Counted from the first letter of the stretch, positions 38,316 to 48,606 are shown. The stretch: DNA of 64,000 bases from Cryobacterium sp. PH29-G1 (GCF_030063365.1 NZ_JASISY010000004.1:124001-188000); one strand, 5' to 3'. A program made the numbers and translations. Notes: generated from the sequence alone by a model not told the origin.

Positions 38316-39995
38316 ATGCGCATTCGCGCCCACGCTCCCGCACGTACTCGCACCCCCTGGATCACCGCCGTGGCGTTGGCCTCGGTCGTCCTGCTCGCCG
38401 GGTGCACCAGCTCGCCCACCACGTCGGCGAACGCCTCGGGGGAGCTCACCTACGCGATCTCGGGGGGAACCCTGAGCAGCGGCAAAATGGACATTCATTC
38501 CTCGGCCTTTCAGGTGACCGCACTGGTTATGCGCAACTCGTTCGATTCGCTCGTGTACCAGCAGACCGATGGCACTTTTGTGCCGTGGCTGGCGAAGTCC
38601 TGGCAGATCTCCGACGACGGCCTGCACTACACCTTCACGCTGCGCGATGACGTGACCTTTCACAATGGCGAAAAGTTCAACGCTGCCGCGGTCGTTGCGA
38701 ACTTCGACCACGTTGTCGCCCCCGAGACCGCGTCGGCCGACGCAGCCAGCCTGATCGGCTATGCCGAGACCGGCGGGTTTTATGCGGGCGCGGTGGCCGA
38801 GGACGAGTTCACCGTTCGCGTGGACTTCACCCAGCCCTACGCGCCATTTTTGCAGGCCGTCAGCACTGCAAAGCTGGGTTTCTACGCTCCTGACGTGCTG
38901 GCGAACAAGGCCGCAGAATTACCGGCCGGCGGCCCGGACATCTCGGTGGGCACGGGACCGTACACCCTGACCTCGTACACTCCCGATCAGGAGATCGTCT
39001 TCACGGCCAACCCGGACTACAACTGGGCTCCCGAGGGCAGCGCTCATCAGGGGCCGCCCGAGATTGAGACGCTCAGGTTTCGAATCCTGCCCGAATCAGC
39101 GGTGCGCACCGGGGCCCTCACGAGCGGCGAGGCCCAGATCGCCAGCGATATCGCCCCCAACACGGTCGGCCAGATCAGCGACGACTTCACGGTTGAGAAG
39201 GCCGCCATCCCCGGCCTGCCGTATTCCCTGTTTTTGAACGAGAAGAACAGCACCGCGGGCGGCAACGGTGTCTTCGCCGATGTCAACGTGCGCCGGGCCT
39301 TCGCCCTCGCCATCGACATCGACCCGGCGGTCCAGACGATTTATCAGGATCAGGTTGAACGGGCCTGGAGCATCCTTTCTCCGACCACACCGGATGCCTA
39401 CGACGCCACTCTCGAAGACAGCTGGTCGTTCGACCCGGACGCGGCCAACGCCCTGCTCGACGAAGCCGGATGGGTCGAGCGCGATTCCGACGGTTATCGC
39501 GTGAAGGATGGCAACCGGCTCAGCGCCCGCTGGATCGCCTGGACTCCCGTCTCCGACGCGAACGCGAGCCTCGGCGATGTCGTGCAGTCTGACCTCAAAC
39601 AGGTCGGTTTCGAGATCGTGCGCGACAATCTGGAGGTGGCGTCGTACTACGGCGAGTTCGAGAAGCGCAGCTATGATCTGTCGGACTGGAGCTTTCCGAG
39701 CGTGGATGCCGACGTGTTGCGGGCCCACCTGCACACCGGCGGGTACAAGAACGGCGCCTCGGTGAGTGACCCCACCGTTGACGCCCTGCTCGATGGAGCC
39801 GTCGCCGCCAGTGATCCGGCCGTGCGTGCTGACCTCTACGCCCAGCTGCAGCAGTGGAATGCCGAGCAGGTGGCGATCCTTCCGATTTCGGTATCGTCGG
39901 CGATCACCGCTTACAGCAGCGCCATTACCGGGCTGAGTTTTGACCTGTACGGACAGCCGCTGTTCTACGGTGCGTCGCTCGAAAGCGCCGACTGA
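38316..39995 (+). CDS. Peptide/nickel-type ABC importer, substrate-binding lipoprotein
   Basis: The 559-aa protein has a signal peptide with lipobox LAGC (near residue 29) and the SBP_bac_5 fold: FDSLVYQQTDGTFVPWLAKSW, YTFTLRDDVTFHNGEKFNA, VGTGPYTLTSYTPDQEIVF, VRRAFALAIDIDPAVQ and ATW-like C-terminal YDLSDWSFPSVDADVL. Family members bind peptides, nickel chelates or opines. It heads a four-gene operon with two permeases and a fused ATPase. Ligand not deducible. Confidence 0.92.
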   Translation: MRIRAHAPARTRTPWITAVALASVVLLAGCTSSPTTSANASGELTYAISGGTLSSGKMDIHSSAFQVTALVMRNSFDSLVYQQTDGTFVPWLAKSWQISDDGLHYTFTLRDDVTFHNGEKFNAAAVVANFDHVVAPETASADAASLIGYAETGGFYAGAVAEDEFTVRVDFTQPYAPFLQAVSTAKLGFYAPDVLANKAAELPAGGPDISVGTGPYTLTSYTPDQEIVFTANPDYNWAPEGSAHQGPPEIETLRFRILPESAVRTGALTSGEAQIASDIAPNTVGQISDDFTVEKAAIPGLPYSLFLNEKNSTAGGNGVFADVNVRRAFALAIDIDPAVQTIYQDQVERAWSILSPTTPDAYDATLEDSWSFDPDAANALLDEAGWVERDSDGYRVKDGNRLSARWIAWTPVSDANASLGDVVQSDLKQVGFEIVRDNLEVASYYGEFEKRSYDLSDWSFPSVDADVLRAHLHTGGYKNGASVSDPTVDALLDGAVAASDPAVRADLYAQLQQWNAEQVAILPISVSSAITAYSSAITGLSFDLYGQPLFYGASLESAD

Positions 39996-40008
39996 GCACC
40001 AACCGCCC

Positions 40009-40971
40009 ATGAAGAACTCGGAACAGCACACGTCGGGGCTGCGCCGACGCACCCTGTTCGGGCGCCTCGGCGGCATGGTGCTGGTGGTCTGGGGCGCGGC
40101 AACCGTGGGGTTCCTGGCCTTGCGCCTTGTACCCGGTGACCCGGTCGACGTCATGCTGGGTGTGCACGCCGATGTCAGCGAGTCGGTGCGCGAGTCGGTG
40201 CGCGCCGACTGGGGCCTCGCCGATCCGCCGATCATGCAATACCTCGCCTACCTCGGGCGGCTCGTGCGCGGCGACCTCGGCACCTCCTACCGGCTGCAGA
40301 GCCCGGTGGCCGACATCATCGGGGCCCAGCTCGTTCCCACCGTGGCGCTCATGACCCTCGCCTTGGCCGTTGCGCTGGTACTCGCCGCCGGTTCGGCGCT
40401 GCTGGCCCGCGGTGCGCGCAGCCGGGCGTTGTTGTCGATGCTGGAACTGTTTGCCGTCTCATCTCCGACATTTTGGACCGGCCTCGTCTTGATCTCGATC
40501 TTCGGCTTCGGCCTGGGCTGGTTTCCGGTGGTGGCCACCGGGGGGATCGCCGCGCTGGTGCTGCCGGCGGTGACGCTGGCGCTGCCCGTGGCCGGGATCA
40601 TCAGCCAGGTGTTTCGGCAGGGGTTGGACGCGGCATCCGCTCTGCCCTTTGTCGACACTGTGCGCGCTCGGGGTGCAACCCACGCCCGGCTGGTCGTACG
40701 GCACACGCTGCGGCATGCCGCCGCGAACAGCGTCACGCTCACCGGCTACATCGTCGGTTCGCTGCTCGGCGGCTCGGTGCTGGTCGAGACCGTTTTCGCC
40801 CGCCCCGGTCTGGGGCGCGTGGCGCTGAACGCCATCATCAACCGGGACATACCGATCGTGCTCGGCATTATTGTGCTGGCCGCCGTGGTGTTCTCCATCG
40901 TCAATCTGCTCGTTGACCTGCTGGCCGACCGGATCGACCCGCGCCTTACGGCGCCGGCGGTGTATTCGTGA
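40009..40971 (+). CDS. ABC importer permease, DppB-like
   Basis: The 320-aa membrane protein has the DppB layout: an N-terminal helix VLVVWGAATVGFLALRLVPGDPVDVMLG with the R-x-x-P-G-D-P motif (about residues 22-50), YLGRLVRGDLGTSYRLQSPV, and the coupling loop DTVRARGATHARLVVRHTLRHA. ATG 40009 is 13 nt after the binding-protein gene. It overlaps the next permease by 4 bp and forms half of the transmembrane channel. Confidence 0.92.
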   Translation: MKNSEQHTSGLRRRTLFGRLGGMVLVVWGAATVGFLALRLVPGDPVDVMLGVHADVSESVRESVRADWGLADPPIMQYLAYLGRLVRGDLGTSYRLQSPVADIIGAQLVPTVALMTLALAVALVLAAGSALLARGARSRALLSMLELFAVSSPTFWTGLVLISIFGFGLGWFPVVATGGIAALVLPAVTLALPVAGIISQVFRQGLDAASALPFVDTVRARGATHARLVVRHTLRHAAANSVTLTGYIVGSLLGGSVLVETVFARPGLGRVALNAIINRDIPIVLGIIVLAAVVFSIVNLLVDLLADRIDPRLTAPAVYS

Positions 40972-41801
40972 GCGGGGTGTTCGGGCAGCGAACGCTCCAA
41001 CGCCGGGTGCCGGCGTTGTTGGCCGCCGCGTTTCTGCTGCTGCTCGTGATGAGCGCCGTGGCACCGGCACTGTTCACCTCGGCGGATCCGTTGCAGACCG
41101 ACGTGGCGGCCGCCCTGCTGCAGCCCAGCCGGCACCATCCGTTCGGCACTGACCAGGCCGGCCGGGATGTCTTCTCCCGCGTTCTCTACGGATCGCGCTA
41201 TTCGCTCGTGATCGGTTTCGGGGCAACCGCCATTGCCCTGGCCATCGGTCTCGCTGTCGGAGCGGCCGCGGCTTCGATGCGTCGATTCGGTGACGGTGTG
41301 CTGTCGCGGGCGATTGAGATCGTGATGGCTTTTCCCGAGTTTCTGCTCGCGCTGATCGTTATTGCCATTATCGGACCGGGCGAGTCGAGCCTGCTCATCG
41401 CCGTGGCCATCGCGGTGATGCCCGCCTATGCCCGGGTCGCCCGGGTGCAGACCCTCGTGGTGCGCCGAGCCGGATATATCGAAGCGGCCCGCACCCTCGG
41501 GGTGGCGCGCACCTCCACCCTGCTGCGGCACATCATTCCCAATACTCTCGGCCCGCTGCTGGCGATGGCGACCATGGGGGTCGGCACGGCCATCGCCGCC
41601 GGCGCCGGACTCAGCTTTCTGGGACTTGGACCGAAACCTCCCACGCCGGAGTGGGGACTCATCCTCTCGGAGGGGCGCAATTTTCTAGCGACCGCCTGGT
41701 GGATCGCGGTGTTCCCCGGCCTGGTGATCACCGCCACCGTGATCGCGACCAGCCTGCTCGGCCGCCACCTGCAGTTTGTGAGTGCGGGGCGCCGCCCATG
41801 A
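40968..41801 (+). CDS. ABC importer permease, DppC-like
   Basis: The 277-aa membrane protein starts at GTG in a 4-bp overlap. It shows the DppC hallmarks HPFGTDQAGRDVFSRVLYGSR and the coupling loop YIEAARTLGVARTSTLLRHIIPN, plus GAGLSFLGLGPKPPTPEWG. It is the second half of the channel. It overlaps the ATPase gene by 4 bp (ATGA). Confidence 0.93.
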   Translation: MSGVFGQRTLQRRVPALLAAAFLLLLVMSAVAPALFTSADPLQTDVAAALLQPSRHHPFGTDQAGRDVFSRVLYGSRYSLVIGFGATAIALAIGLAVGAAAASMRRFGDGVLSRAIEIVMAFPEFLLALIVIAIIGPGESSLLIAVAIAVMPAYARVARVQTLVVRRAGYIEAARTLGVARTSTLLRHIIPNTLGPLLAMATMGVGTAIAAGAGLSFLGLGPKPPTPEWGLILSEGRNFLATAWWIAVFPGLVITATVIATSLLGRHLQFVSAGRRP

Positions 41802-43369
41802 TCGAGGTGCGCAACCTGCGTGTTGACCTGCCCGGCACCCGCGGCCCCGCCGTTGACGGCATCTCCCTGTCGATCGCCCCGGGCGAGTGCCTGGCCATTG
41901 TCGGTGAATCCGGGGCCGGCAAGTCCATGCTGGCCCGCACGCTGCTCGGGCTGACCCCGGCCGGCGCCGCGATCACCGCCGACGAACTCAGCGTGAACGG
42001 GGTTGACGTTCGAGGCCTCGGGGAGGCCGGCTGGCGCGCCCTGCGCGGAGCATCCATCGCTTTGGTCAGTCAGGACGCCCTCGTTGCCCTCGACCCGCTG
42101 CGCCGGGTGGGGCGCGAGATCGCCGAACCGTTCGAGGTGCACGAGAAGCGGATGCCGCGCCTCGAGCGCGACCAGCGGGTGCAGCGTCTGTTGCAGCGGG
42201 TGGCCGTGCCCGAGCCTCTGCTGCGCGCAGGCCAGTTCGCGCACGAGCTCTCGGGCGGACTGCGCCAGCGAGCGCTGATCGCCTCGGCTCTGGCGGCGAA
42301 TCCGGCGATACTCATCGCCGACGAACCGACCACGGCCCTCGACGTAACCGTGCAGGCGCAGATTCTGCGTCTGCTGGCCGAGCTGAAGGCATCCGGTATC
42401 GCCGTCTTGCTGATCAGCCACGACCTCCTCGTCGTCGCTGAGCTTGCCGACCGAATCGCCGTGATGCAGCGCGGTCGATTTGTCGAGGTGGCCCCGGCGG
42501 CCACCCTGCTGGCCGACCCGCAGCACCCGTACACCCGCGAGCTGCTCGCGGCGGCGCCGTCGAACCGGCCGCGCGCGGCGGCGGCACCGGCAGCCCCGAC
42601 CGGCGCCACCCCGCTCCTATCGGCGCGTTCCCTCATGAAGTCTTACGGGCGGGGAGTGCGCGCCGTCGACGACGTGTCGTTCGACCTTTTTGCCGGGGGC
42701 ACCGTGGGAATCGTGGGAGAGTCCGGCTCGGGAAAAACCACCGTCGCGAAACTGTTGCTCGGTATTGACGAGACCGACAGCGGCACCGTGCTGCTCGATG
42801 ACAAGCCGTGGAGCGGCGTGAGCGAATCGAGGCGGCGCGCTCGCCGCGGCCAGATTCAGCTGATCCACCAGGATTCGCTCGGTACGTTCGACCCGCGCTA
42901 CTCGGCACAGCGAATTCTCGCCGAGGCTACCGGGCTCGACTCCGCCGTCACCCGCGCCGGGCGACCGGCGCGAATCCACGAACTGTTCGACCAGGTCGAG
43001 CTGCCCCGGGCTTTGCTGGCTCGCCGCGCACAGGAACTCTCCGGCGGTCAGCGTCAGCGGCTGGCTATTGCCCGGGCGCTGGCACGCCGGCCTCGTGTAC
43101 TCGTGCTGGACGAGCCCGTCTCGGCGCTGGACGTGCTGATTCAGTCACACGTGCTCGACCTGCTGGCCACACTGCGGGAGCGGATGGGGCTGGCCATGGT
43201 GTTCATCTCGCATGACCTGGCCGTCGTGCGCGGTCTCTGTGACCAAGTACTCGTCATGAAGGAGGGGCGGGTCGTCGAGCAGGGGGCCACCGAGACCATC
43301 TTTCGACTCCCGCAGCATGCCTTTACCCGGCAGCTGCTCGCGGCGGCCCGCCTCGTCGAACAGGCCTAA
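41798..43369 (+). CDS. Fused DppD-DppF-type ABC ATPase
   Basis: The 523-aa protein has two complete ATPase halves. The first (about 1-260) has Walker A VGESGAGKSMLA, signature ELSGGLRQRALIAS and Walker B AILIADEPTTALDV. The second (about 275-523) has Walker A VGESGSGKTTVAKLLLG, signature ELSGGQRQRLAIARAL and Walker B VLVLDEPVSALDV. Such fusions replace separate D and F subunits in many actinobacterial peptide importers. The stop overlaps that of the convergent DUF6458 gene. Confidence 0.93.
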   Translation: MIEVRNLRVDLPGTRGPAVDGISLSIAPGECLAIVGESGAGKSMLARTLLGLTPAGAAITADELSVNGVDVRGLGEAGWRALRGASIALVSQDALVALDPLRRVGREIAEPFEVHEKRMPRLERDQRVQRLLQRVAVPEPLLRAGQFAHELSGGLRQRALIASALAANPAILIADEPTTALDVTVQAQILRLLAELKASGIAVLLISHDLLVVAELADRIAVMQRGRFVEVAPAATLLADPQHPYTRELLAAAPSNRPRAAAAPAAPTGATPLLSARSLMKSYGRGVRAVDDVSFDLFAGGTVGIVGESGSGKTTVAKLLLGIDETDSGTVLLDDKPWSGVSESRRRARRGQIQLIHQDSLGTFDPRYSAQRILAEATGLDSAVTRAGRPARIHELFDQVELPRALLARRAQELSGGQRQRLAIARALARRPRVLVLDEPVSALDVLIQSHVLDLLATLRERMGLAMVFISHDLAVVRGLCDQVLVMKEGRVVEQGATETIFRLPQHAFTRQLLAAARLVEQA

Positions 43370-43617
43370 AGGTCGTCGATCGAGTTCTCTCGGCGGGTGA
43401 CCTGCTCGCCGTGCACAGGATCGGCGATCGTGCGGGTCGTGCTCACGCTGTTGCGGCGTCGTGTCATCAGGATGATGCCGAGAATCACCACGAACGCGCC
43501 GGCGGCCAGCAGTATGTAGCCCACCAGCTGCAGGTCGACTCCGGTGACGGTCACGTCGACGGCCCACACCAGGATGGCGCCGACGACCAACAGAAAGATT
43601 CCTAGTCCGATGCTCAT
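43366..43617 (-). CDS. DUF6458 family small membrane protein
   Basis: The 83-aa protein starts MSIGLGIFLLVVGAILVWAV and has two TM helices (residues 3-20 and about 32-50), then TRRRNSVSTTRTIADPVHGE. That layout is the actinobacterial DUF6458 family, function unknown. ATG 43617 is preferred to a start 20 codons upstream because it gives the family N-terminus. It is divergent from leuB. Confidence 0.85.
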   Translation of the reverse strand: MSIGLGIFLLVVGAILVWAVDVTVTGVDLQLVGYILLAAGAFVVILGIILMTRRRNSVSTTRTIADPVHGEQVTRRENSIDDL

Positions 43618-43731
43618 GATCTGCTGCTTTCTGTAAATGATGCCCGCTGGGGAACAGCCTAGGCACTTCGGCGACAAAGGTAAGGTTTGACTATACGCAT
43701 TTCAAGTGTTTGTTGAATGGTTCGGAGCCGC

Positions 43732-44808
43732 ATGTCTCGTACGATCAAACTCGCAGTCATTCCCGGAGACGGGATTGGACCGGAAGTTGTCGCTGAGGCG
43801 ATGAAGGTGCTCGGCACCGTCACCGCCCGCGAAGATATCACGATCGAGACGAGTACGTTTCAATTGGGTGCCGCGCGGTTCCTCGAAACCGGTGATGTGC
43901 TCACCGACGGTGATCTTGCGTCCATCCAGCAGCACGACGCCATCCTGCTCGGTGCCGTCGGCGGAGTTCCCGGCGACCCGCGCCTCAAAGACGCGAACAT
44001 TGAGCGGGGGTTGCTGCTCGGCCTGCGCTTTGCGCTCGATCACTATGTCAACCTGCGGCCCTGCACGATCTACCCCGGCGTGGCGAGCCCGCTCGCCGCT
44101 CCCGGTGTGGTCGACTTCGTCGTCGTGCGCGAGGGAACCGAGGGCCCCTACGTGGGCAACGGCGGCGCCATCCGCCGCGGCACCCCGCAGGAAGTGGCCA
44201 ACGAGGTGTCCGTGAACACCGCCTACGGGGTGGAGCGCGTCGTGCGCTATGCCTTCGAGGTGGCGCAGGGGCGTGAACGTAAGCGGCTCACCCTCGTGCA
44301 CAAGACCAACGTGCTCGTTTTCGCCGGCAGCCTGTGGCAGCGCATCGTGAACGAGGTTGCGGCGGAGTATCCCGAGGTCGCGGTGGATTACCTGCACGTC
44401 GACGCGGCGACCATCTTCTTCGTGACGAATCCGAGTAGATTTGATGTCGTCGTCACGGATAACCTCTTCGGCGACATCCTCACCGACCTGGCTGCAGCGA
44501 TCAGCGGCGGCATCGGCCTGGCGGCCTCCGGCAATATCAACCCGACGGGCCGCTTTCCCAGCATGTTCGAGCCCGTACACGGCTCGGCACCCGATATCGC
44601 CGGCCAACAACTCGCCGACCCGACCGCGGCCATCCTCTCGGTGGCGCTGTTGCTCGATCACCTCGGGCTGACGGATGCCGCGGCTCGCGTTAACGCGGCG
44701 GTGGCCGATGACCTGCTGCGCCGCACCGAGAACGCCCCGGTTCGTCGGAGCACCGCTGAAGTGGGAGACGCCATCGTGACCCTTTTGACAGACAAGGTAC
44801 TGAAATGA
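43732..44808 (+). CDS. leuB: 3-isopropylmalate dehydrogenase
   Basis: The 358-aa enzyme oxidises 3-isopropylmalate in leucine synthesis. It shows IAV-like [18 protein letters not shown], the substrate arginines around [30 protein letters not shown], the catalytic Lys in LVHKTNV, and metal-binding [20 protein letters not shown] followed by NAD-binding [16 protein letters not shown] precedes ATG 43732. It overlaps ilvE by 4 bp, joining the leucine pathway to the final transamination. Confidence 0.95.
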   Translation: MSRTIKLAVIPGDGIGPEVVAEAMKVLGTVTAREDITIETSTFQLGAARFLETGDVLTDGDLASIQQHDAILLGAVGGVPGDPRLKDANIERGLLLGLRFALDHYVNLRPCTIYPGVASPLAAPGVVDFVVVREGTEGPYVGNGGAIRRGTPQEVANEVSVNTAYGVERVVRYAFEVAQGRERKRLTLVHKTNVLVFAGSLWQRIVNEVAAEYPEVAVDYLHVDAATIFFVTNPSRFDVVVTDNLFGDILTDLAAAISGGIGLAASGNINPTGRFPSMFEPVHGSAPDIAGQQLADPTAAILSVALLLDHLGLTDAAARVNAAVADDLLRRTENAPVRRSTAEVGDAIVTLLTDKVLK

Positions 44809-45917
44809 GCAACACCGAATCCACCACCAGCTACCCGCTGAGCTTCGCCCTCACGCCGTCAACCGATGCGCGCGCCGAAGCTGAACGCGAAGAGATTCTT
44901 GCCGACCCGGGTTTCGGCAAACACTTCACCGACCACATGGTCACCATCGACTGGTCGGTGGACGCCGGCTGGCACGATGCGCGCGTCACCCCGTATGGCC
45001 CGCTGATGCTCGACCCCGCCTCCTCGGTGCTGCACTACGGCCAGGAGATCTTCGAGGGCCTCAAGGCCTACCGGCACGCCGACCAGTCGATTTGGACCTT
45101 CCGGCCCGAGAAGAATGCCCAGCGGCTGCAGCGTTCAGCGCACCGCCTGGCGCTGCCCGAACTGTCGGTCGAAGACTTCATCGAATCGGTCAGGCAGATG
45201 ATCGCCGTTGACGGTGCCTGGGTGCCGTCCGCCCCCGAGACCAGCCTGTATTTGCGCCCGTTCATGATCGCCAACGAGAGCTTTCTGGGCGTGCGCGCCG
45301 CCCACCGGGTGAGTTTCTACGTGATCGCGAGCCCGGCCGGCGCCTACTTCGCCGACGGCGTCGCCCCGGTGAAAATTTGGCTGTCGACCGAGTACTCCCG
45401 CGCCGGCCGCGGCGGTACTGGCGCCGCGAAGTGCGGTGGCAACTACGCCGCCTCGCTGTTGCCGCAGATGGAAGCCTACGAGAACGGCTGCGCGCAGGTG
45501 CTCTTTCTCGACGGTGAATCCGGCAGCCACGTCGACGAGTTGGGCGGCATGAACGTGTTCTTCGTGCACGGTTCCGACACGCTCGTGACGCCGCGCCTCA
45601 CCGGATCCATTCTGGAAGGCGTGACCCGCGACAGCATCATGCAGCTCGCCCGCGACCGCGGTATGACCGTGGAAGAGCGCGACGTGACGCTGGGGGAGTG
45701 GCGTGAGGGGGTGGCATCCGGTGCCATCACCGAGGTCTTCGCCTGCGGAACCGCAGCGGTGGTCACCCCGATCGGCCAGCTCAAGGGCAAGGACTTCACG
45801 ATTGGCGAAGCGGATGCCCCGGCCGGCGCGATCACGCTGTCGCTGCGCCAGGAGCTCACGGACATTCAGTACGGCCGCGTGCCCGACCGGCACGGCTGGC
45901 TGACCCGCCTCGACTGA
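44805..45917 (+). CDS. ilvE: Branched-chain amino acid aminotransferase
   Basis: The 370-aa class IV PLP enzyme interconverts branched-chain 2-oxo acids and amino acids. It shows [40 protein letters not shown], the PLP-binding Lys region [18 protein letters not shown], and [11 protein letters not shown]. Length fits the actinobacterial type. ATGA overlap with leuB indicates coupled translation. Confidence 0.95.
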   Translation: MSNTESTTSYPLSFALTPSTDARAEAEREEILADPGFGKHFTDHMVTIDWSVDAGWHDARVTPYGPLMLDPASSVLHYGQEIFEGLKAYRHADQSIWTFRPEKNAQRLQRSAHRLALPELSVEDFIESVRQMIAVDGAWVPSAPETSLYLRPFMIANESFLGVRAAHRVSFYVIASPAGAYFADGVAPVKIWLSTEYSRAGRGGTGAAKCGGNYAASLLPQMEAYENGCAQVLFLDGESGSHVDELGGMNVFFVHGSDTLVTPRLTGSILEGVTRDSIMQLARDRGMTVEERDVTLGEWREGVASGAITEVFACGTAAVVTPIGQLKGKDFTIGEADAPAGAITLSLRQELTDIQYGRVPDRHGWLTRLD

Positions 45918-45977
45918 CGTAAACTGAACCTTTTGGCCCCGCTTGACGGCGCGGGCCACAACAGGCGGGAACGACAC

Positions 45978-46718
45978 GTGAAGATCGCACGCTACAGCTA
46001 TCAGGGCGCCATCGCGTTCGGCATTGTTGACGACGATGAACTGGTCGTACTCACGAGCGACCCGATGTTCGCCGGATTCGACACCACCGGCGACCGGGTC
46101 GCGCTGGCCGAGGTGAAACTCCTCGCGCCGGTGATTCCCCGGTCGAAGATCGTGGCGGTGCAGAGCAGCGCGGCCGAGCCGGCGTTCGTGCTGAAGCCCA
46201 ACACCGCCGTCGTCGGCCCTGGCGATGCGATCGTGCTGCCCGCTGCGTCGGAGCGGGTCGAGGTCGATGGCCAGCTCGCAATCATCATCGGCAAGATTGC
46301 CAAGAACGTCACGGCAGCGGATGCCGCGAGCCGCGTCTTCGGCTACACCGTCGCGACGGTCGTCTCCGCGGCCGACCTCGCCGAACGAGATGCCACCCGG
46401 GCCGGCGCCTTCGACACCTTTTTGCCGCTCGGGCCGATCATTGAAACCGACTTCGACGACGCGGCCACGCCGTTGCGCGGTCTCATCAACGACGAAGAAT
46501 TTCAGGCCGTGGAGCTCGGCAACGATGATTCCACGCCCACCGAGGACACCGTCGCGGCCCTCGTCGCGTTCGCCTCGAGCGTGTTCACTCTGCTGCCCGG
46601 CGACGTAATTCTGGCCGGTCCGATGGACACCGCCGCCGCGGTCGTCGACGGCGACACGGTCACGATGTCGATCGCCGGCATCGGAACCCTCGTGAACTCG
46701 GTGGTTCGCCCGGCCTAA
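45978..46718 (+). CDS. Fumarylacetoacetate hydrolase family protein
   Basis: The 246-aa protein starts at GTG 45978 (AGGCGGGA upstream). The FAH fold is seen in KIARYSYQGAIAFGIVDDDE, VDGQLAIIIGKIAKNVTAADAASRVFGYTVAT, RAGAFDTFLPLGPIIETDFDD and LLPGDVILAGPMDT. Members cleave or decarboxylate 2-oxo acids such as oxaloacetate or acylpyruvates. Substrate is unknown. It lies 60 nt after ilvE and is followed by a long hairpin. Confidence 0.88.
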   Translation: MKIARYSYQGAIAFGIVDDDELVVLTSDPMFAGFDTTGDRVALAEVKLLAPVIPRSKIVAVQSSAAEPAFVLKPNTAVVGPGDAIVLPAASERVEVDGQLAIIIGKIAKNVTAADAASRVFGYTVATVVSAADLAERDATRAGAFDTFLPLGPIIETDFDDAATPLRGLINDEEFQAVELGNDDSTPTEDTVAALVAFASSVFTLLPGDVILAGPMDTAAAVVDGDTVTMSIAGIGTLVNSVVRPA

Positions 46719-46758
46719 GGTGTGAGGTCCCCCGCGCACGGTGTGGGGCCCTCCGCGT

Positions 46759-46822
46759 CGGGCCCACCTTATGCAACGGGGCCCGTGATAGATCGTGGGC
46801 CCAGTTGCATAAGGTGGGCCCG
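46759..46822. repeat. Long REP-like palindrome, copy A
   Basis: Arms 46759-46777 (CGGGCCCACCTTATGCAAC) and 46804-46822 are a perfect 19-bp inverted repeat; inside, GGGCCC (46779-46784) pairs with GGGCCC (46797-46802) around a 12-nt loop. The whole can form one long stem with a single mismatch. It lies between convergent genes and may double as a terminator. A related element is at 51530. Confidence 0.8.
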
Positions 46823-46864
46823 GGTGCGCGAGTGGCTGCGCGCGCGTGTGTGCGGTGGCGGGGC

Positions 46865-47470
46865 TCAGCGGCTGGAGCCCGGGAACCAGGCTCTGACCTG
46901 GTTCGATGCGGTGTTCAGCAAGGCAATCGCTTCGGTTCGGTTGACCCGGGCTATCAGCATGGCGCTCATTGACAAGGATGCCAGGGTGCGCACGCGCTCC
47001 TCGAGCACGGCATCCGCTGAATGCTCAGCATCGGAGGCCGCCAGGAGCGCGTGCCGGAGCGCAGCCGACAGTTCGATGCGGTAACCCTCCACGACCGCTC
47101 GGGTCGGATCGTCGTGGGCGGCGAGGCCGGCGGCGCAATTAACGAGCAGGCAGCCGGTTTGCACGGAGTCGGGCGCCTGCGTGGCCGTGGCCACAGCGAG
47201 GCTGCCGAAATAGTCCAGCAGGGCCGAGGCATCCGTGGTGCCGGCGCGCAGCACGGCTAGCCGGGGTCGGATGACCGTCTCGAGATAGTCGGTGACCGCG
47301 GCGTCGAAGAGACCGCGTTTGCTGCCGAAGGCGTGGTACAGGCTGGAGCGTCCGAGGCCCGTGGCCGCTTCCAGATCGGCCAGGGACGCTGCCTCGTAGC
47401 CCTTGTCCCAGAACAGGTCTCGTGCAGCTTGCACGACCACGCCGTTGTCGAAGGTCTGTAGGCGCCCCAT
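46865..47470 (-). CDS. TetR/AcrR-family regulator
   Basis: The 201-aa protein starts MGRLQTFDNGVVVQAARDLF with a TetR helix-turn-helix (EAASLADLEAATGLGRSSLYHAFGSKRGLFDAAV; about residues 25-58). A conserved Cys in SVQTGCLLVNCA could sense electrophiles, as in some reductase-controlling TetR proteins, but this is inference. GGAGTGG precedes ATG 47470. It is divergent from a quinone/alkenal-reductase-like gene that it probably controls. Confidence 0.88.
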   Translation of the reverse strand: MGRLQTFDNGVVVQAARDLFWDKGYEAASLADLEAATGLGRSSLYHAFGSKRGLFDAAVTDYLETVIRPRLAVLRAGTTDASALLDYFGSLAVATATQAPDSVQTGCLLVNCAAGLAAHDDPTRAVVEGYRIELSAALRHALLAASDAEHSADAVLEERVRTLASLSMSAMLIARVNRTEAIALLNTASNQVRAWFPGSSR

Positions 47471-47491
47471 GTCCACTCCTTGAATCGTGTC

Positions 47492-47547
47492 TGACGATCG
47501 GTCAATTTTGTGTACCGATAGGTCCACTATATAGTAAAACGATCGTT
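47492..47547. promoter_or_regulatory. Candidate operators between TetR and reductase genes
   Basis: TGAC-GATCG-GTCA (47492-47504) and the 10-bp palindrome AACGATCGTT (47538-47547) share a CGATCG core and lie in the divergent promoter region; TATATAG at about 47527-47533 could be part of a promoter. Confidence 0.5.
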
Positions 47548-47571
47548 ACAAAACTAGCAGAGGAGCCCACC

Positions 47572-48606
47572 ATGGCGACATCCACCATCAGTACCCAGAT
47601 CCAGCTCGTGAACCGTCCGGTCGGCTGGCCAACGCATGCGGACTTCCGCACCGTGACCGTTGACCTGCCCGAGCTTGCGGCCGGCCAGATTCGGGTCGCC
47701 AACGAATTCATCTCCGTCGACCCGTACATGCGCGGCCGGATGAATGACGCGAAGAGCTACGTGCCGCCGTTCGTTCTCGGCGAGACCATGGGCGGCGGGG
47801 CGGTCGGCCGCGTCGTCGCTTCCGCCGACGACGCATTCGCCGTCGGCGATGTCGTGACCCACGGCTACGGCTGGCGCGACCTGGTTCAGGAAGACTCCGC
47901 CGGATTCCGAGTTGTTCCTGAACTCCCCGGAATCTCCCTCTCCGCCTACCTCGGCGTGCTCGGCATGACCGCCCTCACCGCCTACGTCGGCCTGCTCGAG
48001 ATCGCCAAGCTCAAGGAGGGCGACACCGTATTCGTCTCCGGCGCCGCTGGCGCCGTGGGCAGCATGGTGGGCCAGATCGCGCGGCTCAAGGGCGCCAAGC
48101 GCGTGATCGGCTCCGCTGGATCAGCCGAAAAGGTGGCCCTGCTCACGAGCAAGTACGGCTTCGATGCCGCGTTTAACTACAAGGATGGTGCCATCAAGGA
48201 CCAGCTCGCCGCCGCGGCCCCCGAGGGTATCGACGTGTACTTCGACAACGTCGGAGGCGAGCACCTCGAGGCGGCCCTCGCCTCGTTCAACGACGGCGGA
48301 CGCGCGGCCCTGTGCGGCGCCATCTCCCTCTACAACAGCACGGACACTCCGGTCGGTCCGACCAACATGATGAACATCGTCACCCGCGGCCTGACCCTCA
48401 CCGGCTTCACGCTCGGCAACTACTGGAATCACCTTCCGGCGTTCACCGCTGAAATGACTGCCTGGCTCACCGCGGGCCAGATCGTCTTCGATGAGACCGT
48501 CGTTGACGGCGTCGACAACACCATCGACGCGTTCCTCGGCCTGATGCGCGGTGAGAACACCGGCAAGATGGTCGTTCGCACCGGTGAGCTCGTACCGGCG
48601 CTCTGA
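47572..48606 (+). CDS. Zinc-independent NADP-dependent oxidoreductase (MDR superfamily)
   Basis: The 344-aa protein is of the prostaglandin-reductase/curcumin-reductase group: NRPVGWPTHADFRTVTVDLP, VDPYMRGRMNDAKSYVPPF, and NADPH-binding VFVSGAAGAVGSMVGQIARL. It lacks zinc ligands of alcohol dehydrogenases. Such enzymes reduce alpha,beta-unsaturated carbonyls. AGAGGAG supports ATG 47572. It is divergent from the TetR gene and followed by a DJ-1/PfpI-like gene, suggesting an electrophile-defence pair. Confidence 0.9.
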   Translation: MATSTISTQIQLVNRPVGWPTHADFRTVTVDLPELAAGQIRVANEFISVDPYMRGRMNDAKSYVPPFVLGETMGGGAVGRVVASADDAFAVGDVVTHGYGWRDLVQEDSAGFRVVPELPGISLSAYLGVLGMTALTAYVGLLEIAKLKEGDTVFVSGAAGAVGSMVGQIARLKGAKRVIGSAGSAEKVALLTSKYGFDAAFNYKDGAIKDQLAAAAPEGIDVYFDNVGGEHLEAALASFNDGGRAALCGAISLYNSTDTPVGPTNMMNIVTRGLTLTGFTLGNYWNHLPAFTAEMTAWLTAGQIVFDETVVDGVDNTIDAFLGLMRGENTGKMVVRTGELVPAL